Below, one piece after another: positions 24,568 to 33,840 of a stretch of 64,000 bases of DNA. Made by a program: the position numbers and the translations under genes. The DNA comes from Sphingobacterium thalpophilum. Its GTDB lineage: Bacteria; Bacteroidota; Bacteroidia; Sphingobacteriales; Sphingobacteriaceae. Location of the stretch: positions 62,001 through 126,000 of the forward strand of contig NZ_CP151087.1 of assembly GCF_038396785.1 (NCBI RefSeq), in the 5' to 3' direction. The notes under the pieces are model-generated. The model was not told the DNA's origin. It did not search any database and worked only from the letters and a program-made list of their open reading frames with translations. Position 1 is the first letter of the stretch. Every line of letters begins with the position of its first letter.

Positions 24568-25443
24568 ATGATAAAATCCCCGGGCTTCCTTTTTAAGGAA
24601 GCGATCAAGAATGAAAAACCATTACAAATTGTTGGAGCGATTAATGCTAATCATGCGCTTTTGGCTGAGCAGGCTGGTTTTAAAGCTATTTATCTTTCTG
24701 GAGGCGGTGTTGCAGCAGGTTCACTTGGAATTCCAGATCTTGGGATTACAACACTTCAGGATGTTTTGATTGATGTGGATCGCATTACAAATGTGTGTAA
24801 GCTTCCTTTGCTGGTGGATATTGATACTGGCTTCGGTCCTTCGGCATTCAATGTGGCACGTACAATAAAGTCTTTAATTAAAGTGGGCGCGGCGGCAGTT
24901 CACATGGAGGATCAGGTGGGGGCTAAACGTTGTGGTCACCGGCCTGGGAAAGAGCTCGTCTCGCGATCTGAAATGGTTGACCGCCTAAAGGCGGCCGTGG
25001 ATGCACGAACGGACGAGCATTTTGCCATTGGTGCACGTACGGATGCACTTGCTTCTGAAGGCCTTGAACTTGCTTTGGAAAGAGCGGTGGCTTATAAAGA
25101 AGCTGGAGCGGACTTTATTTTTGCTGAAGCAGTACATCATCTGGAGCAATACGTTCAATTTAGTGCAGCAACTGGCCTTCCCATTTTGGCGAATATCACC
25201 GAATTTGGACAAACACCGTTGTTTAGCCTGAATGAACTACGTCAAGCCGATGTTTCTATTGTTCTTTACCCACTCTCTGCTTTCCGCGCCGCTAATAAAG
25301 CGGCTACAAATGTTTATCGTCATATTCGGGAAGACGGCGGGCAGGTTAATGTAATCGACGACATGCAGACGAGAGAAGAGTTATACAGAAGTATCGATTA
25401 TTATGCCTATGAAAATCGATTGGATCAATTGTTTAACAAATAA
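24568..25443 (+). CDS. prpB: 2-methylisocitrate lyase
   Basis: A 291-residue enzyme of the isocitrate-lyase/PEP-mutase superfamily. It cleaves 2-methylisocitrate to pyruvate and succinate, the last step of the methylcitrate cycle for propionyl-CoA. The catalytic Cys122 lies in [17 protein letters not shown] supplies metal-binding acids, and the barrel start [25 protein letters not shown] is diagnostic. Length equals that of E. coli PrpB (296). It is the first gene of a prpB-prpC-prpD run, 10 bases before prpC. Confidence 0.95.
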   Translation: MIKSPGFLFKEAIKNEKPLQIVGAINANHALLAEQAGFKAIYLSGGGVAAGSLGIPDLGITTLQDVLIDVDRITNVCKLPLLVDIDTGFGPSAFNVARTIKSLIKVGAAAVHMEDQVGAKRCGHRPGKELVSRSEMVDRLKAAVDARTDEHFAIGARTDALASEGLELALERAVAYKEAGADFIFAEAVHHLEQYVQFSAATGLPILANITEFGQTPLFSLNELRQADVSIVLYPLSAFRAANKAATNVYRHIREDGGQVNVIDDMQTREELYRSIDYYAYENRLDQLFNK

Positions 25444-25453
25444 TTATATTCAG

Positions 25454-26605
25454 ATGGAAGAGACAAACAGCACAGGTTTTAAGCCCAAAAAAAGTGTAGC
25501 ACTCTCTGGTGTAGCAGCTGGTAATACGGCTTTGAGCACTGTCGGAAAAAGTGGTAATGATCTGCATTATAGGGGTTATGATATTTTAGATCTGGCGCAT
25601 CAGGCAAGTTTTGAAGAGGTCGCTTATTTACTTATTTATGGAAGTCTACCAACACAGGCCCAGCTCGTCACTTATCAAAGTCAGCTGATCAGTCAACGTG
25701 GTCTGCCTATTACTGTTCAACAGGTCCTCAAGCAGTTGCCATCGACGGCACATGCCATGGATGTTTTACGGACTTATGTTTCTTTTTTCGGCAGTGTTTC
25801 GCCCGAGAAAGACAGTCATCCCATTGCTGGTGCCCGTGACATTGCAACTCGCCTGATGGCTTCGATGGCCTCAGCACTCTTGTACTGGTATCATTTTAGT
25901 CAGCATGGACGTGAGGTGCAGGTAGAGACATCAGATGCAACGTTGGGCGGGCATTTTTTGCATCTGCTACACGGAAAATCGCCGTCGTCTTCTTGGGTAA
26001 GAGCGATGCAGATTTCACTCAATTTATATGCCGAACATGAGTTTAATGCATCTACATTTACAGCTCGGGTAATTGCCGGTACAGGATCAGATATGTATTC
26101 CTGCATCGCTGGCGCAATAGGTGCGCTACGTGGACCTAAGCATGGCGGAGCTAATGAGGTCGCTTTCGAAATTCAGAGTCGTTATGCAAATGCTGATGAG
26201 GCGGAAGCGGATATCCGGAAGCGATTGGCAAACAAAGAAGTCATTATTGGTTTTGGCCATCCTGTATACACAATCTCGGATCCAAGAAATCAAGTGATAA
26301 AACAAGTGGCAAAAGAGCTGTCGGAAGAAGCGGGCGACATGACGCTCTACCTGATCGCTGAGCGGTTAGAAAAAGTCATGTGGGAAGAAAAGAAAATGTT
26401 TCCGAACCTGGACTGGTATTCTGCGGTGTCCTATCATATTATGGGCATTCCAACGGAGATGTTTACGCCATTATTTGTTCTCTCGCGTATTACTGGCTGG
26501 TCAGCGCATGTTTTCGAACAGCGTCAAGATGGAAAAATTATCCGGCCGAGTGCAAACTATGTTGGTCCCGATGACAGACCGTTTGTACCGCTTTCCGAAC
26601 GGTAA
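25454..26605 (+). CDS. prpC: 2-methylcitrate synthase
   Basis: A 383-residue citrate-synthase-family enzyme that condenses propionyl-CoA with oxaloacetate. Catalytic-site signatures are visible: RGYDILDLA near the N-terminus, GPKHGGANE, and [14 protein letters not shown] carrying the active histidine. Short length and context favour PrpC over citrate synthase. The ATG at 25454 is chosen because the upstream frame to 25403 overlaps prpB and encodes unrelated residues. It follows prpB by 10 bases and is surely cotranscribed. Confidence 0.95.
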   Translation: MEETNSTGFKPKKSVALSGVAAGNTALSTVGKSGNDLHYRGYDILDLAHQASFEEVAYLLIYGSLPTQAQLVTYQSQLISQRGLPITVQQVLKQLPSTAHAMDVLRTYVSFFGSVSPEKDSHPIAGARDIATRLMASMASALLYWYHFSQHGREVQVETSDATLGGHFLHLLHGKSPSSSWVRAMQISLNLYAEHEFNASTFTARVIAGTGSDMYSCIAGAIGALRGPKHGGANEVAFEIQSRYANADEAEADIRKRLANKEVIIGFGHPVYTISDPRNQVIKQVAKELSEEAGDMTLYLIAERLEKVMWEEKKMFPNLDWYSAVSYHIMGIPTEMFTPLFVLSRITGWSAHVFEQRQDGKIIRPSANYVGPDDRPFVPLSER

Positions 26606-26728
26606 ATTCGGGTCGGGAAAAGGCGTTAAAAGGTGCTTTTTGAACAGGGGGCTCTGAGGAAGAATTTAGCGCAGGAAAAAACGAATTATATTAATAAATA
26701 GAACGAGAGTCTTATACGAAATACACGA

Positions 26729-28180
26729 ATGAGTTCAGCAATATCAAATGAAAGACCACAACCAGATCAGGTTTTAGTGGACATTGTGGACTATGTCCTA
26801 AATTATAAAATTGAGGAAAAAGTCGCTTGGAATACGGCCTTTTACTGTTTTCTTGACACCATTGGCTGCGGCTTGGAAGCATTGACCTATCCTGCCTGCA
26901 CCAAATTGTTGGGGCCAGTTGTGGCCGGGACCATTGTGCCGAACGGTGCTCGGGTGCCGGGTACAGATTTTCAATTGGATCCCGTTCAGGCAGCATTCAA
27001 TATCGGCACGATTGTTCGATGGTTGGATTTTAATGATACCTGGCTGGCAGCAGAATGGGGACATCCATCCGATAATCTAGGGGGAATTTTAGCAGTGGCA
27101 GATTGGTTGAGCCGAACGAATATTGCGAACGGGCAAAAACCGCTGAAAGCTAGGACGGTTCTTGAGGCAATGATTATGGCCCATGAGATACAAGGTGTCT
27201 TAGCACTTGAAAACTCGTTTAATAAAGTGGGGCTAGACCATGTTATTTTGGTGAAGGTAGCTTCAACAGCGGTCGTAGGTAGGCTCATTGGCCTCACAAG
27301 AGAAGAGCTGCTCAACGCGGTTTCTTTGGCTTTTGTTGATGGACAAGCCTTACGGACTTATCGGCATGCGCCAAATACTGGTAGCCGAAAATCATGGGCA
27401 GCCGGCGATGCAACTTCGCGTGCTGTCCGATTGGCCTTGATCGCAAAAACTGGAGAAATGGGCTATCCATCTGTTTTGACAGCACCAATATGGGGATTTT
27501 ATGATGTGTCTTTTAAGGGGAATCCATTTAAGTTTCAGCGGAGATATGGATCTTATGTGATGGAAAATATTCTCTTCAAAATTTCATTTCCCGCAGAATT
27601 CCATGCACAGACAGCTGCCGAAGCGGCAATGCAGCTCAATCAACAACTGAAAGAATTTGGAAAAAGCAGTTCAGATATCGCCCGTGTAACCATTCGTACA
27701 CATGAAGCTGCTATCCGGATTATTGATAAAAAGGGGCCTTTGCATAATCCTGCCGACCGCGATCATTGTATCCAATATATGGTTGCTGTGCCTCTAATCT
27801 TTGGACGTTTGACGGCTGATGACTATGAAAATCATATCGCTTCGGATCCAAGAATTGATATACTGCGCGATAAGATCTCCTGCGTGGAAGATGCTCAATT
27901 CACCGCTGATTATCACGATCCACAAAAGCGGGCGATATCAAATGCTTTGACCATTGAATTGACTGATGGGACCTTATTGCCTGAGGTAGTTGTCGAATAC
28001 CCAATAGGTCATCCAAGAAGGAGGGCAGAAGGAATACCTAAGTTAATTGAAAAATACAAAACAAATCTTGCTCGGGTATTTTCTGAAAAACAGCAAAAGG
28101 AAATACTTGCAGCTACCTTGGACTACGATACTTTCCTCGAACAGGATGTTTCGCGTCTCATGGATTTGTTTGTGCGCTAA
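26729..28180 (+). CDS. prpD: 2-methylcitrate dehydratase (MmgE/PrpD family)
   Basis: A 483-residue MmgE/PrpD protein, the iron-sulfur-free dehydratase that turns 2-methylcitrate into 2-methyl-cis-aconitate. The expected start (VLVDIVDYVLNYKIEEKVAW), the core TWLAAEWGHPSDNLGGILA and the second domain (RVTIRTHEAAIRII, HNPADRDHCIQYMVAVPL) are present, and length matches E. coli PrpD. A 123-base gap after prpC shows no terminator, so one operon is likely. It completes the propionate-specific part of the cycle; aconitase would come from elsewhere. Confidence 0.95.
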   Translation: MSSAISNERPQPDQVLVDIVDYVLNYKIEEKVAWNTAFYCFLDTIGCGLEALTYPACTKLLGPVVAGTIVPNGARVPGTDFQLDPVQAAFNIGTIVRWLDFNDTWLAAEWGHPSDNLGGILAVADWLSRTNIANGQKPLKARTVLEAMIMAHEIQGVLALENSFNKVGLDHVILVKVASTAVVGRLIGLTREELLNAVSLAFVDGQALRTYRHAPNTGSRKSWAAGDATSRAVRLALIAKTGEMGYPSVLTAPIWGFYDVSFKGNPFKFQRRYGSYVMENILFKISFPAEFHAQTAAEAAMQLNQQLKEFGKSSSDIARVTIRTHEAAIRIIDKKGPLHNPADRDHCIQYMVAVPLIFGRLTADDYENHIASDPRIDILRDKISCVEDAQFTADYHDPQKRAISNALTIELTDGTLLPEVVVEYPIGHPRRRAEGIPKLIEKYKTNLARVFSEKQQKEILAATLDYDTFLEQDVSRLMDLFVR

Positions 28181-28186
28181 TGATAT

Positions 28187-28225
28187 AGCTAGGGCGACTC
28201 AGCCTATTTGTCGCCCTAGCTTTTG
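28187..28225 (+). terminator. Intrinsic terminator of the prp operon
   Basis: A perfect 12-bp stem, AGCTAGGGCGAC (28187-28198) with GTCGCCCTAGCT (28210-28221), is followed by TTTTG. Confidence 0.88.
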
Positions 28226-28381
28226 TTTAGTACTTTATAACATCATTACGCAATTATATAGAATATTTAGTTTTAAAGATGTAATCCTTTGTTTGGTAGT
28301 TTTTTAACCCTTTAATGGTTATCTGTTAGGGTAGCATTTAATAGGTGCTAGACAACTTCTTCAGTTGAGCACAGGTCGGTT

Positions 28382-30493
28382 TTAAGACCAGTTTGAGTCG
28401 AAACCATTATAAAATCTGAAATCTTTATCTGCCAGCTCTCTTAAAGATGCTGGAATATCCCATTGTTCACCGTAGGGCTGAAATAGTTGACATTCCGAAA
28501 CGAATAGAGGAAGTGTTGTGAGATCGATGTGACCGAATACCCCCCCTGTATGGCTTGCATAACCAACCCCTAAGATGGAACCAATATCGCCATCGATGGG
28601 TTGATGAAGTACACCTTCTGCGAGGCATCGGTAACTATCCAATGCCATAACATGCAATAAACGCTTACGGATAATTGTAGCCGTTATATTTTCCTTTACA
28701 GATGCAATTATAGGGTTTTTCCAAATTTTCTTCTTTTTGGTTTCAGTGTCATAATCGTAGAATCCGGCGCCTGATTTTTTTCCTTTTCTTCCTTGATCCA
28801 CCATACCTTTGAGGTAATTGTATGCGCGCTTTTGGCTGGCATGTAGTTGTGGAAGTTGATCATATACATGGAGCATTAGCTCCAAGGAGATTTCGTCTAA
28901 TACCGCTAAGGGACCTACGGCAAAACCTGCAGCTATCGCTTCCTCTTCAATAAGAGTTGGAGAGATTCCTTCCAATACCATTGTAATACCCTCCAGTAAA
29001 TAGTTGAAGAAAATACGCGAGGTGAAAAAACCTGGAGCGTCTTGTACGACTATCGGAATTTTATTGAGGCGTAAAGCTGTGGCGAGTGCTTTCTCCAACG
29101 TTTTTTGCGCGGTTAGTTTACCACAGATGATTTCGACAAGGGGCATGCGGTCAACAGGAGAAAAGAAATGCATGCCGATAAAACTCTTAGGTTCGGTGCT
29201 TGCTTTCGCAAGCTCCGTAATGGGCAATGATGTCGTATTTGTCGCGAAGAACCCATTTTCACTTAAATAGGGTAAGCTTTCTTGTGTGACATTAGCTTTT
29301 AGGTGGAAATCTTCAAATACAGCTTCAATAATACAGTCAGATCCATTCAGATCACTGACTTGTTCCGTTGGTTTTATGCGTGCAAGCAATTGCTCCCCTT
29401 GGGATGCGGTCATGGCCCCTAAAGCCAGTGATTTTTCACAAACCTGCTTAGCATAAGCTTTGCCGCGTTGGGCTTGGGAAATTGTAACGTCTTTTAAAGC
29501 AACTTCTATTCCCGCCCGGGCCGCCTCATAAGCAATCCCCGAACCCATCATTCCGGCACCCAGAATGCCTATTTTTTTTAGGCTATAATCCTCAAAATGG
29601 CTTATACTTTTGGGTGATTTCGCCAATTGGACACCATAATGAAGTGTACGGACCATGCTGAGTGGCTCGGGACGTTTTAATACGTGCAGGTACAAGTTTG
29701 CTTCCTGCTCGGCGGCCTCAAACGGTGTAGATAATTGTTTTTTTTGTAATAATTCAATAACTGCATTTGTACCGGGGTATAAGCCGCGTGCTTTTTTTTG
29801 GATAGCGAGAATTGCTTCAGGCCCCAGTTCGTCCATTTGTTTTGTGTGCTGGTTGGCATCAATGCTGGGAGGATGAAGAATCCAGTTTTTTGCTAAAGAT
29901 AGGCAATCGTCCGGCTTCTGCGCCAATTCATTGATTAACCCAAGTTGATGTGCTTCTTTACTGCTCACAGGTTTGTTTTGTGTCAGCAGACTTAGGGCAT
30001 TTTCAGTACCTATCAATGCTGGCAAATAGATCGTTGCACCAAAAGCCGTAAACAAACCATACCTACTTTCCGGAAAGCCAAACTGAAGTTTTTCGGAGGC
30101 GATACGATAATTAGACCATAGCATAGTCGCTAGGGCAATCGCAGTACAATTGTTAGTGAAAAGAGAGACAATTGGCTTTTTAAACGTTTCCCAACGCAAA
30201 ACTTTTGATGTAAGCTCGAATAAGTCCGAAGGGCTCGAGCGGCTCGAAGAAAACTGCCTAAATAATTGCGCATACTCAATTTTTTCGTCTTGAATCGGGC
30301 AAGTGTATACGACGCCTACCGTATCTTCCCGTTCGAGAATGAACGTAACCAAATCGACAAATTGTGTGAGATAGCCTATCATATCCAACTGCTCTGGAGC
30401 TGCTGCCGATAGAGGTTGGATTGTAATGATATGATGATTATCCTGTTCTACACGAAAGAGAGGGTGTGTCCTATAAGATTTATTTTCATCCAT
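28382..30493 (-). CDS. 3-hydroxyacyl-CoA dehydrogenase / enoyl-CoA hydratase-like bifunctional protein (FadB/FadJ type)
   Basis: A 703-residue two-domain beta-oxidation protein. Residues about 10-230 have a crotonase fold. About 305-490 form the NAD-binding domain (KIGILGAGMMGSGIAYEAARAG) with dehydrogenase residues in TNTTSLPITELA and the catalytic His in GMHFFSPVDRMPLVEII, and about 495-690 are the C-terminal helical domain. The dehydrogenase half looks intact. The hydratase half looks altered: where FadB has GGG followed by catalytic Glu119, this protein has AIA and Ala, although the second Glu survives in GFPESRYG. It may therefore rely on a separate hydratase. It lies 28 bases after the acyl-CoA dehydrogenase gene and is probably cotranscribed. 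Confidence 0.92.
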   Translation of the reverse strand: MDENKSYRTHPLFRVEQDNHHIITIQPLSAAAPEQLDMIGYLTQFVDLVTFILEREDTVGVVYTCPIQDEKIEYAQLFRQFSSSRSSPSDLFELTSKVLRWETFKKPIVSLFTNNCTAIALATMLWSNYRIASEKLQFGFPESRYGLFTAFGATIYLPALIGTENALSLLTQNKPVSSKEAHQLGLINELAQKPDDCLSLAKNWILHPPSIDANQHTKQMDELGPEAILAIQKKARGLYPGTNAVIELLQKKQLSTPFEAAEQEANLYLHVLKRPEPLSMVRTLHYGVQLAKSPKSISHFEDYSLKKIGILGAGMMGSGIAYEAARAGIEVALKDVTISQAQRGKAYAKQVCEKSLALGAMTASQGEQLLARIKPTEQVSDLNGSDCIIEAVFEDFHLKANVTQESLPYLSENGFFATNTTSLPITELAKASTEPKSFIGMHFFSPVDRMPLVEIICGKLTAQKTLEKALATALRLNKIPIVVQDAPGFFTSRIFFNYLLEGITMVLEGISPTLIEEEAIAAGFAVGPLAVLDEISLELMLHVYDQLPQLHASQKRAYNYLKGMVDQGRKGKKSGAGFYDYDTETKKKKIWKNPIIASVKENITATIIRKRLLHVMALDSYRCLAEGVLHQPIDGDIGSILGVGYASHTGGVFGHIDLTTLPLFVSECQLFQPYGEQWDIPASLRELADKDFRFYNGFDSNWS

Positions 30494-30521
30494 TGTATTG
30501 GTCCTGATTTTTAAAAGCTTT

Positions 30522-31697
30522 CTATTGTTTGGACTTTCCGGATTGATAAGTCACATGATCTATTGTCATTTTCGCGATAATTTCGAGCATGATTTCTGAG
30601 GTTCCTCCGATAATGGTGCCGACACGGACATCGCGATATAAACGTGCGATTTTATAATCTTCTGTAAAGCCATAACCGCCAAATAATTGGAGACATTGGT
30701 TTACGACATTGACGGCGAGCTCACTTGCTTGTAGCTTCGCTATGGAACATTCTTGGACTGCATATTCGTTTTGGTCTTGGAGATCACAACAATGGTAGAC
30801 AAAGGCTTTCGTGGTAGCAATATTGGCTGCCATTTGTGCGATCCGGTGCCGTATGGTTTGAAATTCCTGGATCTTTTTTCCAAAGGCTTCGCGTTGTGCG
30901 ATATAATCAAGCGTATACTGAAATGCGGATTCTGCGGTAGCGAGACTATGAACAGCTGCGGTAAGCCTTTCCAACTGAAGTCCATCCATTAAATAGCGAA
31001 ATCCTTCTCCGGCAATGCCAACAAGGTGAGAAATAGGGACTCGCACATTATTAAAACCTAGTTCGGCAGTGTCCGAGGCGTGCCAACCTAATTTATTGAT
31101 TTTGTTTGAAGAGACTCCGCTTGCATTTCTGTCAATAATTAACAAGCTTATTCCTTTTGTTCCTTGGTCAGGAGCCGTTTTGACTGCTGTAATGAAAAAA
31201 TCACCGTAGTAACCGTTGGTAATAAATGTTTTAGATCCGTTGACAATATAAAAATCTCCGTCGCGGACAGCTGTTGTTTTGATCTGCTTTACGTCAGAAC
31301 CAGCCCCAGGTTCAGTAATAGCAACAGCGCTGATCATATCACCAGCAATAACCGGTTTAAGATAGCGTGCTTTCAGATCTTCTGATCCATATTTCAGTAG
31401 GTATGGAGCCGACATAAACTGAATGACAAGCGCGGAAATGGTAAATCCGCCAGAAAAACAATACGATAATTCTTCGCAGAGTATCAAGGAATAATAAAAA
31501 TCGAGTTCTAGTCCGCCATACACTTCTGGATAATTGAGACCCATAAATCCCATATCACCCATTTTCTTCCACACTTTCCGGTCGATCTCCCCCTGTTTTT
31601 CCCAATCATCGATGTAAGGTGTAATCTCTTTTCGAATAAATGCGCGAAGTGTATCGCGAAAAATCTGATGTTCAGCTGTAAACCGGATTGTCTGCAT
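30522..31697 (-). CDS. Acyl-CoA dehydrogenase
   Basis: A 391-residue FAD enzyme catalysing the first oxidation of acyl-CoA. FAD/substrate signatures are AITEPGAGSDVKQIKTTA and the C-terminal LFGGYGFTEDYKIARLYRDVRV. At the medium-chain catalytic site (EGTS) this protein has IIGGTSEIM, lacking the Glu. A Glu is instead present in GLQLERLTAA, where isovaleryl- and long-chain acyl-CoA dehydrogenases carry their base, so a branched or long substrate is more likely. It is the first gene of a two-gene minus-strand unit with the FadB-type gene and is divergent from the thiolase. Confidence 0.93.
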   Translation of the reverse strand: MQTIRFTAEHQIFRDTLRAFIRKEITPYIDDWEKQGEIDRKVWKKMGDMGFMGLNYPEVYGGLELDFYYSLILCEELSYCFSGGFTISALVIQFMSAPYLLKYGSEDLKARYLKPVIAGDMISAVAITEPGAGSDVKQIKTTAVRDGDFYIVNGSKTFITNGYYGDFFITAVKTAPDQGTKGISLLIIDRNASGVSSNKINKLGWHASDTAELGFNNVRVPISHLVGIAGEGFRYLMDGLQLERLTAAVHSLATAESAFQYTLDYIAQREAFGKKIQEFQTIRHRIAQMAANIATTKAFVYHCCDLQDQNEYAVQECSIAKLQASELAVNVVNQCLQLFGGYGFTEDYKIARLYRDVRVGTIIGGTSEIMLEIIAKMTIDHVTYQSGKSKQ

Positions 31698-31906
31698 AAT
31701 CGTTTATCTTGCTTCTGGTTATCTTATGTAAGGGGGCCTCTTGAATGCCCGTCCATTAGGATGTTATCTAAACGAATTTAACGAAAAGGCTTGGCTTTTT
31801 GCAAATTTTTATTCTTTATTTTTCGTTTAATAGTTTAAGTAGGGAAGTTTTTGGGTTGTTTTTTTTCTATTTATTCTGTTTTTATAAAAAAAATAAAACC
31901 GACTTG

Positions 31907-31952
31907 TTGTGGGGTATCTGTTATATTTTTTATCTTTAAGATGAGGAAGGGC
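31907..31952 (+). promoter_or_regulatory. Thiolase promoter with the same element as prpB
   Basis: TTG (31907-31909), a 21-base spacer and TATCTTTA (31931-31938) are followed by AGATGAGGAAGGGC. TATCTTTAAG and GAGGAAGGGC both recur at prpB. The block lies in the 318-base divergent region (31698-32015) that also serves the acyl-CoA dehydrogenase gene; I see no clear minus-strand promoter. Confidence 0.55.
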
Positions 31953-32015
31953 TGTTGCGGATACGCTTAGGATAGGCCTCCTAATTTTAGCAAAACAATT
32001 ATAAATTTTTATATC

Positions 32016-33194
32016 ATGTCAAAAAGCGTATTTATCGTTGCAGCGAAACGTACACCAATTGGAAGCTTTGGTGGAGCGCTATCGTCAATTTCAGCCACGA
32101 AGCTCGCAGCCCGGGTTGTCCGAGCGGTTGTTGATGAAGCTGGAATTGCCAGTGATTTAGTCGACGAGATTATTATGGGGGCTGTTTTGCAAGCTGATTT
32201 AGGACAAGCACCGGCTCGACAGGTTGCTCGTTTCGCCGGTTTATCAGATCATACAACTGCAACAACCATCAATAAGGTATGTGCAAGTGGCATGAAAGCC
32301 ATAGCGGTTGCTGCGCAGAGTATTCTATTGGGAGATGCGGATGTTGTGATTGCAGGGGGGATGGAAAGCATGAGCAGGGTACCTTACTATGCAGATGCTA
32401 TGCGCTGGGGTGCTAAGTTTGGTGCTCAAAGCCTGAGTGATGGCTTGCAACGCGATGGCTTGAGTGATGCTTATTCAAATGATGCCATGGGAGTCTTCGC
32501 GGAACTATGCGCCGAAAAATATCATATTGGTCGTGAAGAACAGGATAATTATGCAATAAGTTCCTATAAAAGAAGTCTCGATGCTTGGCAAAAAAATAAG
32601 TTTTTGAGCGAAGTCCAACCTATAACGGTACAGAGTCGAAAAGGAGAGGTGCTTGTTTCGCGGGATGAAGAGTTTTCTCAGGTTAATTTTGACAAGATAC
32701 CTGAGCTTAAACCCGCTTTCAAAAAAGAGGGGACTGTAACTGCAGCGAACGCATCGACGATAAGTGATGGAGCTGCTGCGGTACTGCTCATGTCTGGTGA
32801 AAAATTGGAAGAACTGGGACTTGTCCCCTTAGCCGAGATTATTGCTTATGCTGATGCTGAACAAGTGCCAGAATGGTTTACGACAACGCCTAGTATTGCC
32901 ACAAATAAAGTATTAAAAAAAGCAGGCCTTACCATTGATGATATTGATTATTTCGAATTTAATGAAGCCTTTTCTGTTGTCGCTTTGGCAAATGCACAAA
33001 TTTTAGGCTTACCCTTGAACAAAGTAAACGTTTATGGGGGGGCGGTATCTTTAGGGCATCCATTGGGAAGTTCGGGAGCTAGAATTGTGGTAACACTTAG
33101 TAGTATCTTAAGACAGGAAGGGGGATCATTAGGACTGGCTGCGATATGTAATGGTGGCGGTGGTGCCTCTGCAATGATTATTAAAAAGATTTGA
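32016..33194 (+). CDS. Acetyl-CoA C-acyltransferase (thiolase)
   Basis: A 392-residue thiolase of the degradative/acetoacetyl-CoA type. The nucleophilic Cys89 lies in NKVCASGMKAI; the His and second Cys motifs are NEAFSVVALA, GGAVSLGHPLGSSGARI and CNGGGGASAMII. It would cleave 3-ketoacyl-CoA to acetyl-CoA (or propionyl-CoA from 2-methyl substrates) or run in reverse. With the divergent acyl-CoA dehydrogenase and FadB-type genes it completes a beta-oxidation set, feeding the adjacent methylcitrate cycle when propionyl-CoA is formed. Confidence 0.95.
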   Translation: MSKSVFIVAAKRTPIGSFGGALSSISATKLAARVVRAVVDEAGIASDLVDEIIMGAVLQADLGQAPARQVARFAGLSDHTTATTINKVCASGMKAIAVAAQSILLGDADVVIAGGMESMSRVPYYADAMRWGAKFGAQSLSDGLQRDGLSDAYSNDAMGVFAELCAEKYHIGREEQDNYAISSYKRSLDAWQKNKFLSEVQPITVQSRKGEVLVSRDEEFSQVNFDKIPELKPAFKKEGTVTAANASTISDGAAAVLLMSGEKLEELGLVPLAEIIAYADAEQVPEWFTTTPSIATNKVLKKAGLTIDDIDYFEFNEAFSVVALANAQILGLPLNKVNVYGGAVSLGHPLGSSGARIVVTLSSILRQEGGSLGLAAICNGGGGASAMIIKKI

Positions 33195-33195
33195 T

Positions 33196-33238
33196 GCTTC
33201 TTCCAGATAAGATTGCTTTAATTTTATCTGGAAGAAGC
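33196..33238 (+). terminator. Long hairpin after the thiolase gene
   Basis: A perfect 15-bp stem (33196-33210 with 33224-33238) with a 13-base loop starts two bases after the stop codon. No T-run follows, so it may stabilise the 3' end or terminate weakly. Confidence 0.6.
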
Positions 33239-33317
33239 TCACGCTTATTGAATTCGGGTGTTTTTAACCACATAGCTTCCTGGAAACTTATTTTATTTGC
33301 TATACAGGGTCGTACTT

Positions 33318-33536
33318 CTACTCCTCATATAGACGGCTTGCCTCGACTCCATGGAGCGCCAGTTCTGATTCGATTTCCGTTGGGTTGAGTCGAATGCCTT
33401 CTATGGTTAACAGATTATAAATAGAATCCAAGTCGATCTTCCATTCGTGGATGCCATTCAGTTTTTCAACAGCTTGTTTGATTTTGTCTACAAGACTGGG
33501 ATGTTGTGCATTAGTTTCGAAAATGAGCTTTTCCAT
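33318..33536 (-). CDS. Small HMA-like ferredoxin-fold protein
   Basis: A 72-residue protein, MEKLIFETNAQHPSLVDKIK followed by a pattern that fits the beta-alpha-beta-beta-alpha-beta fold of heavy-metal-associated domains, including the closing ALHGVEASRLYE. The CxxC metal site is absent, so it is unlikely to be a copper chaperone. Even helix spacing and good codon composition argue for a real gene. No partner is adjacent; a hairpin (33552-33570, GCCTGATT/AATCAGGC) lies just upstream of its start. Confidence 0.6.
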   Translation of the reverse strand: MEKLIFETNAQHPSLVDKIKQAVEKLNGIHEWKIDLDSIYNLLTIEGIRLNPTEIESELALHGVEASRLYEE

Positions 33537-33840
33537 AGTGTTTCATATTAGGCCTGATTAAAAATCAGGCGGGTTTAACCAAAATAGCGTAGACAATCAT
33601 TTGATCGGCTAATTACAATAGTCTCAATATAAGGATAATAATCTTAAATTAATGCTTTGAAATGACTAAATTGTAATGAAACTGTTAATTTTTGTAATAA
33701 ATATATGGAAATTTTATAGTCGTTAGATTGCCTTTAAAACACCGGATTTTATTTTATTGTAATCGAACAAGTCTATATGTGGATTTCGGATTTTCTAATA
33801 CGACGTTTTCATTGGTATAGAAATTTTAAGTAAGTTTGAA
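33537..33840. other. Intergenic region before the LytS-type kinase
   Basis: Apart from the small hairpin at 33552-33570, this AT-rich stretch contains no gene I can support. It must hold divergent promoters for the HMA-like gene and the kinase gene, but neither matches the TTTG/TAnnTTTG pattern cleanly. Confidence 0.4.
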
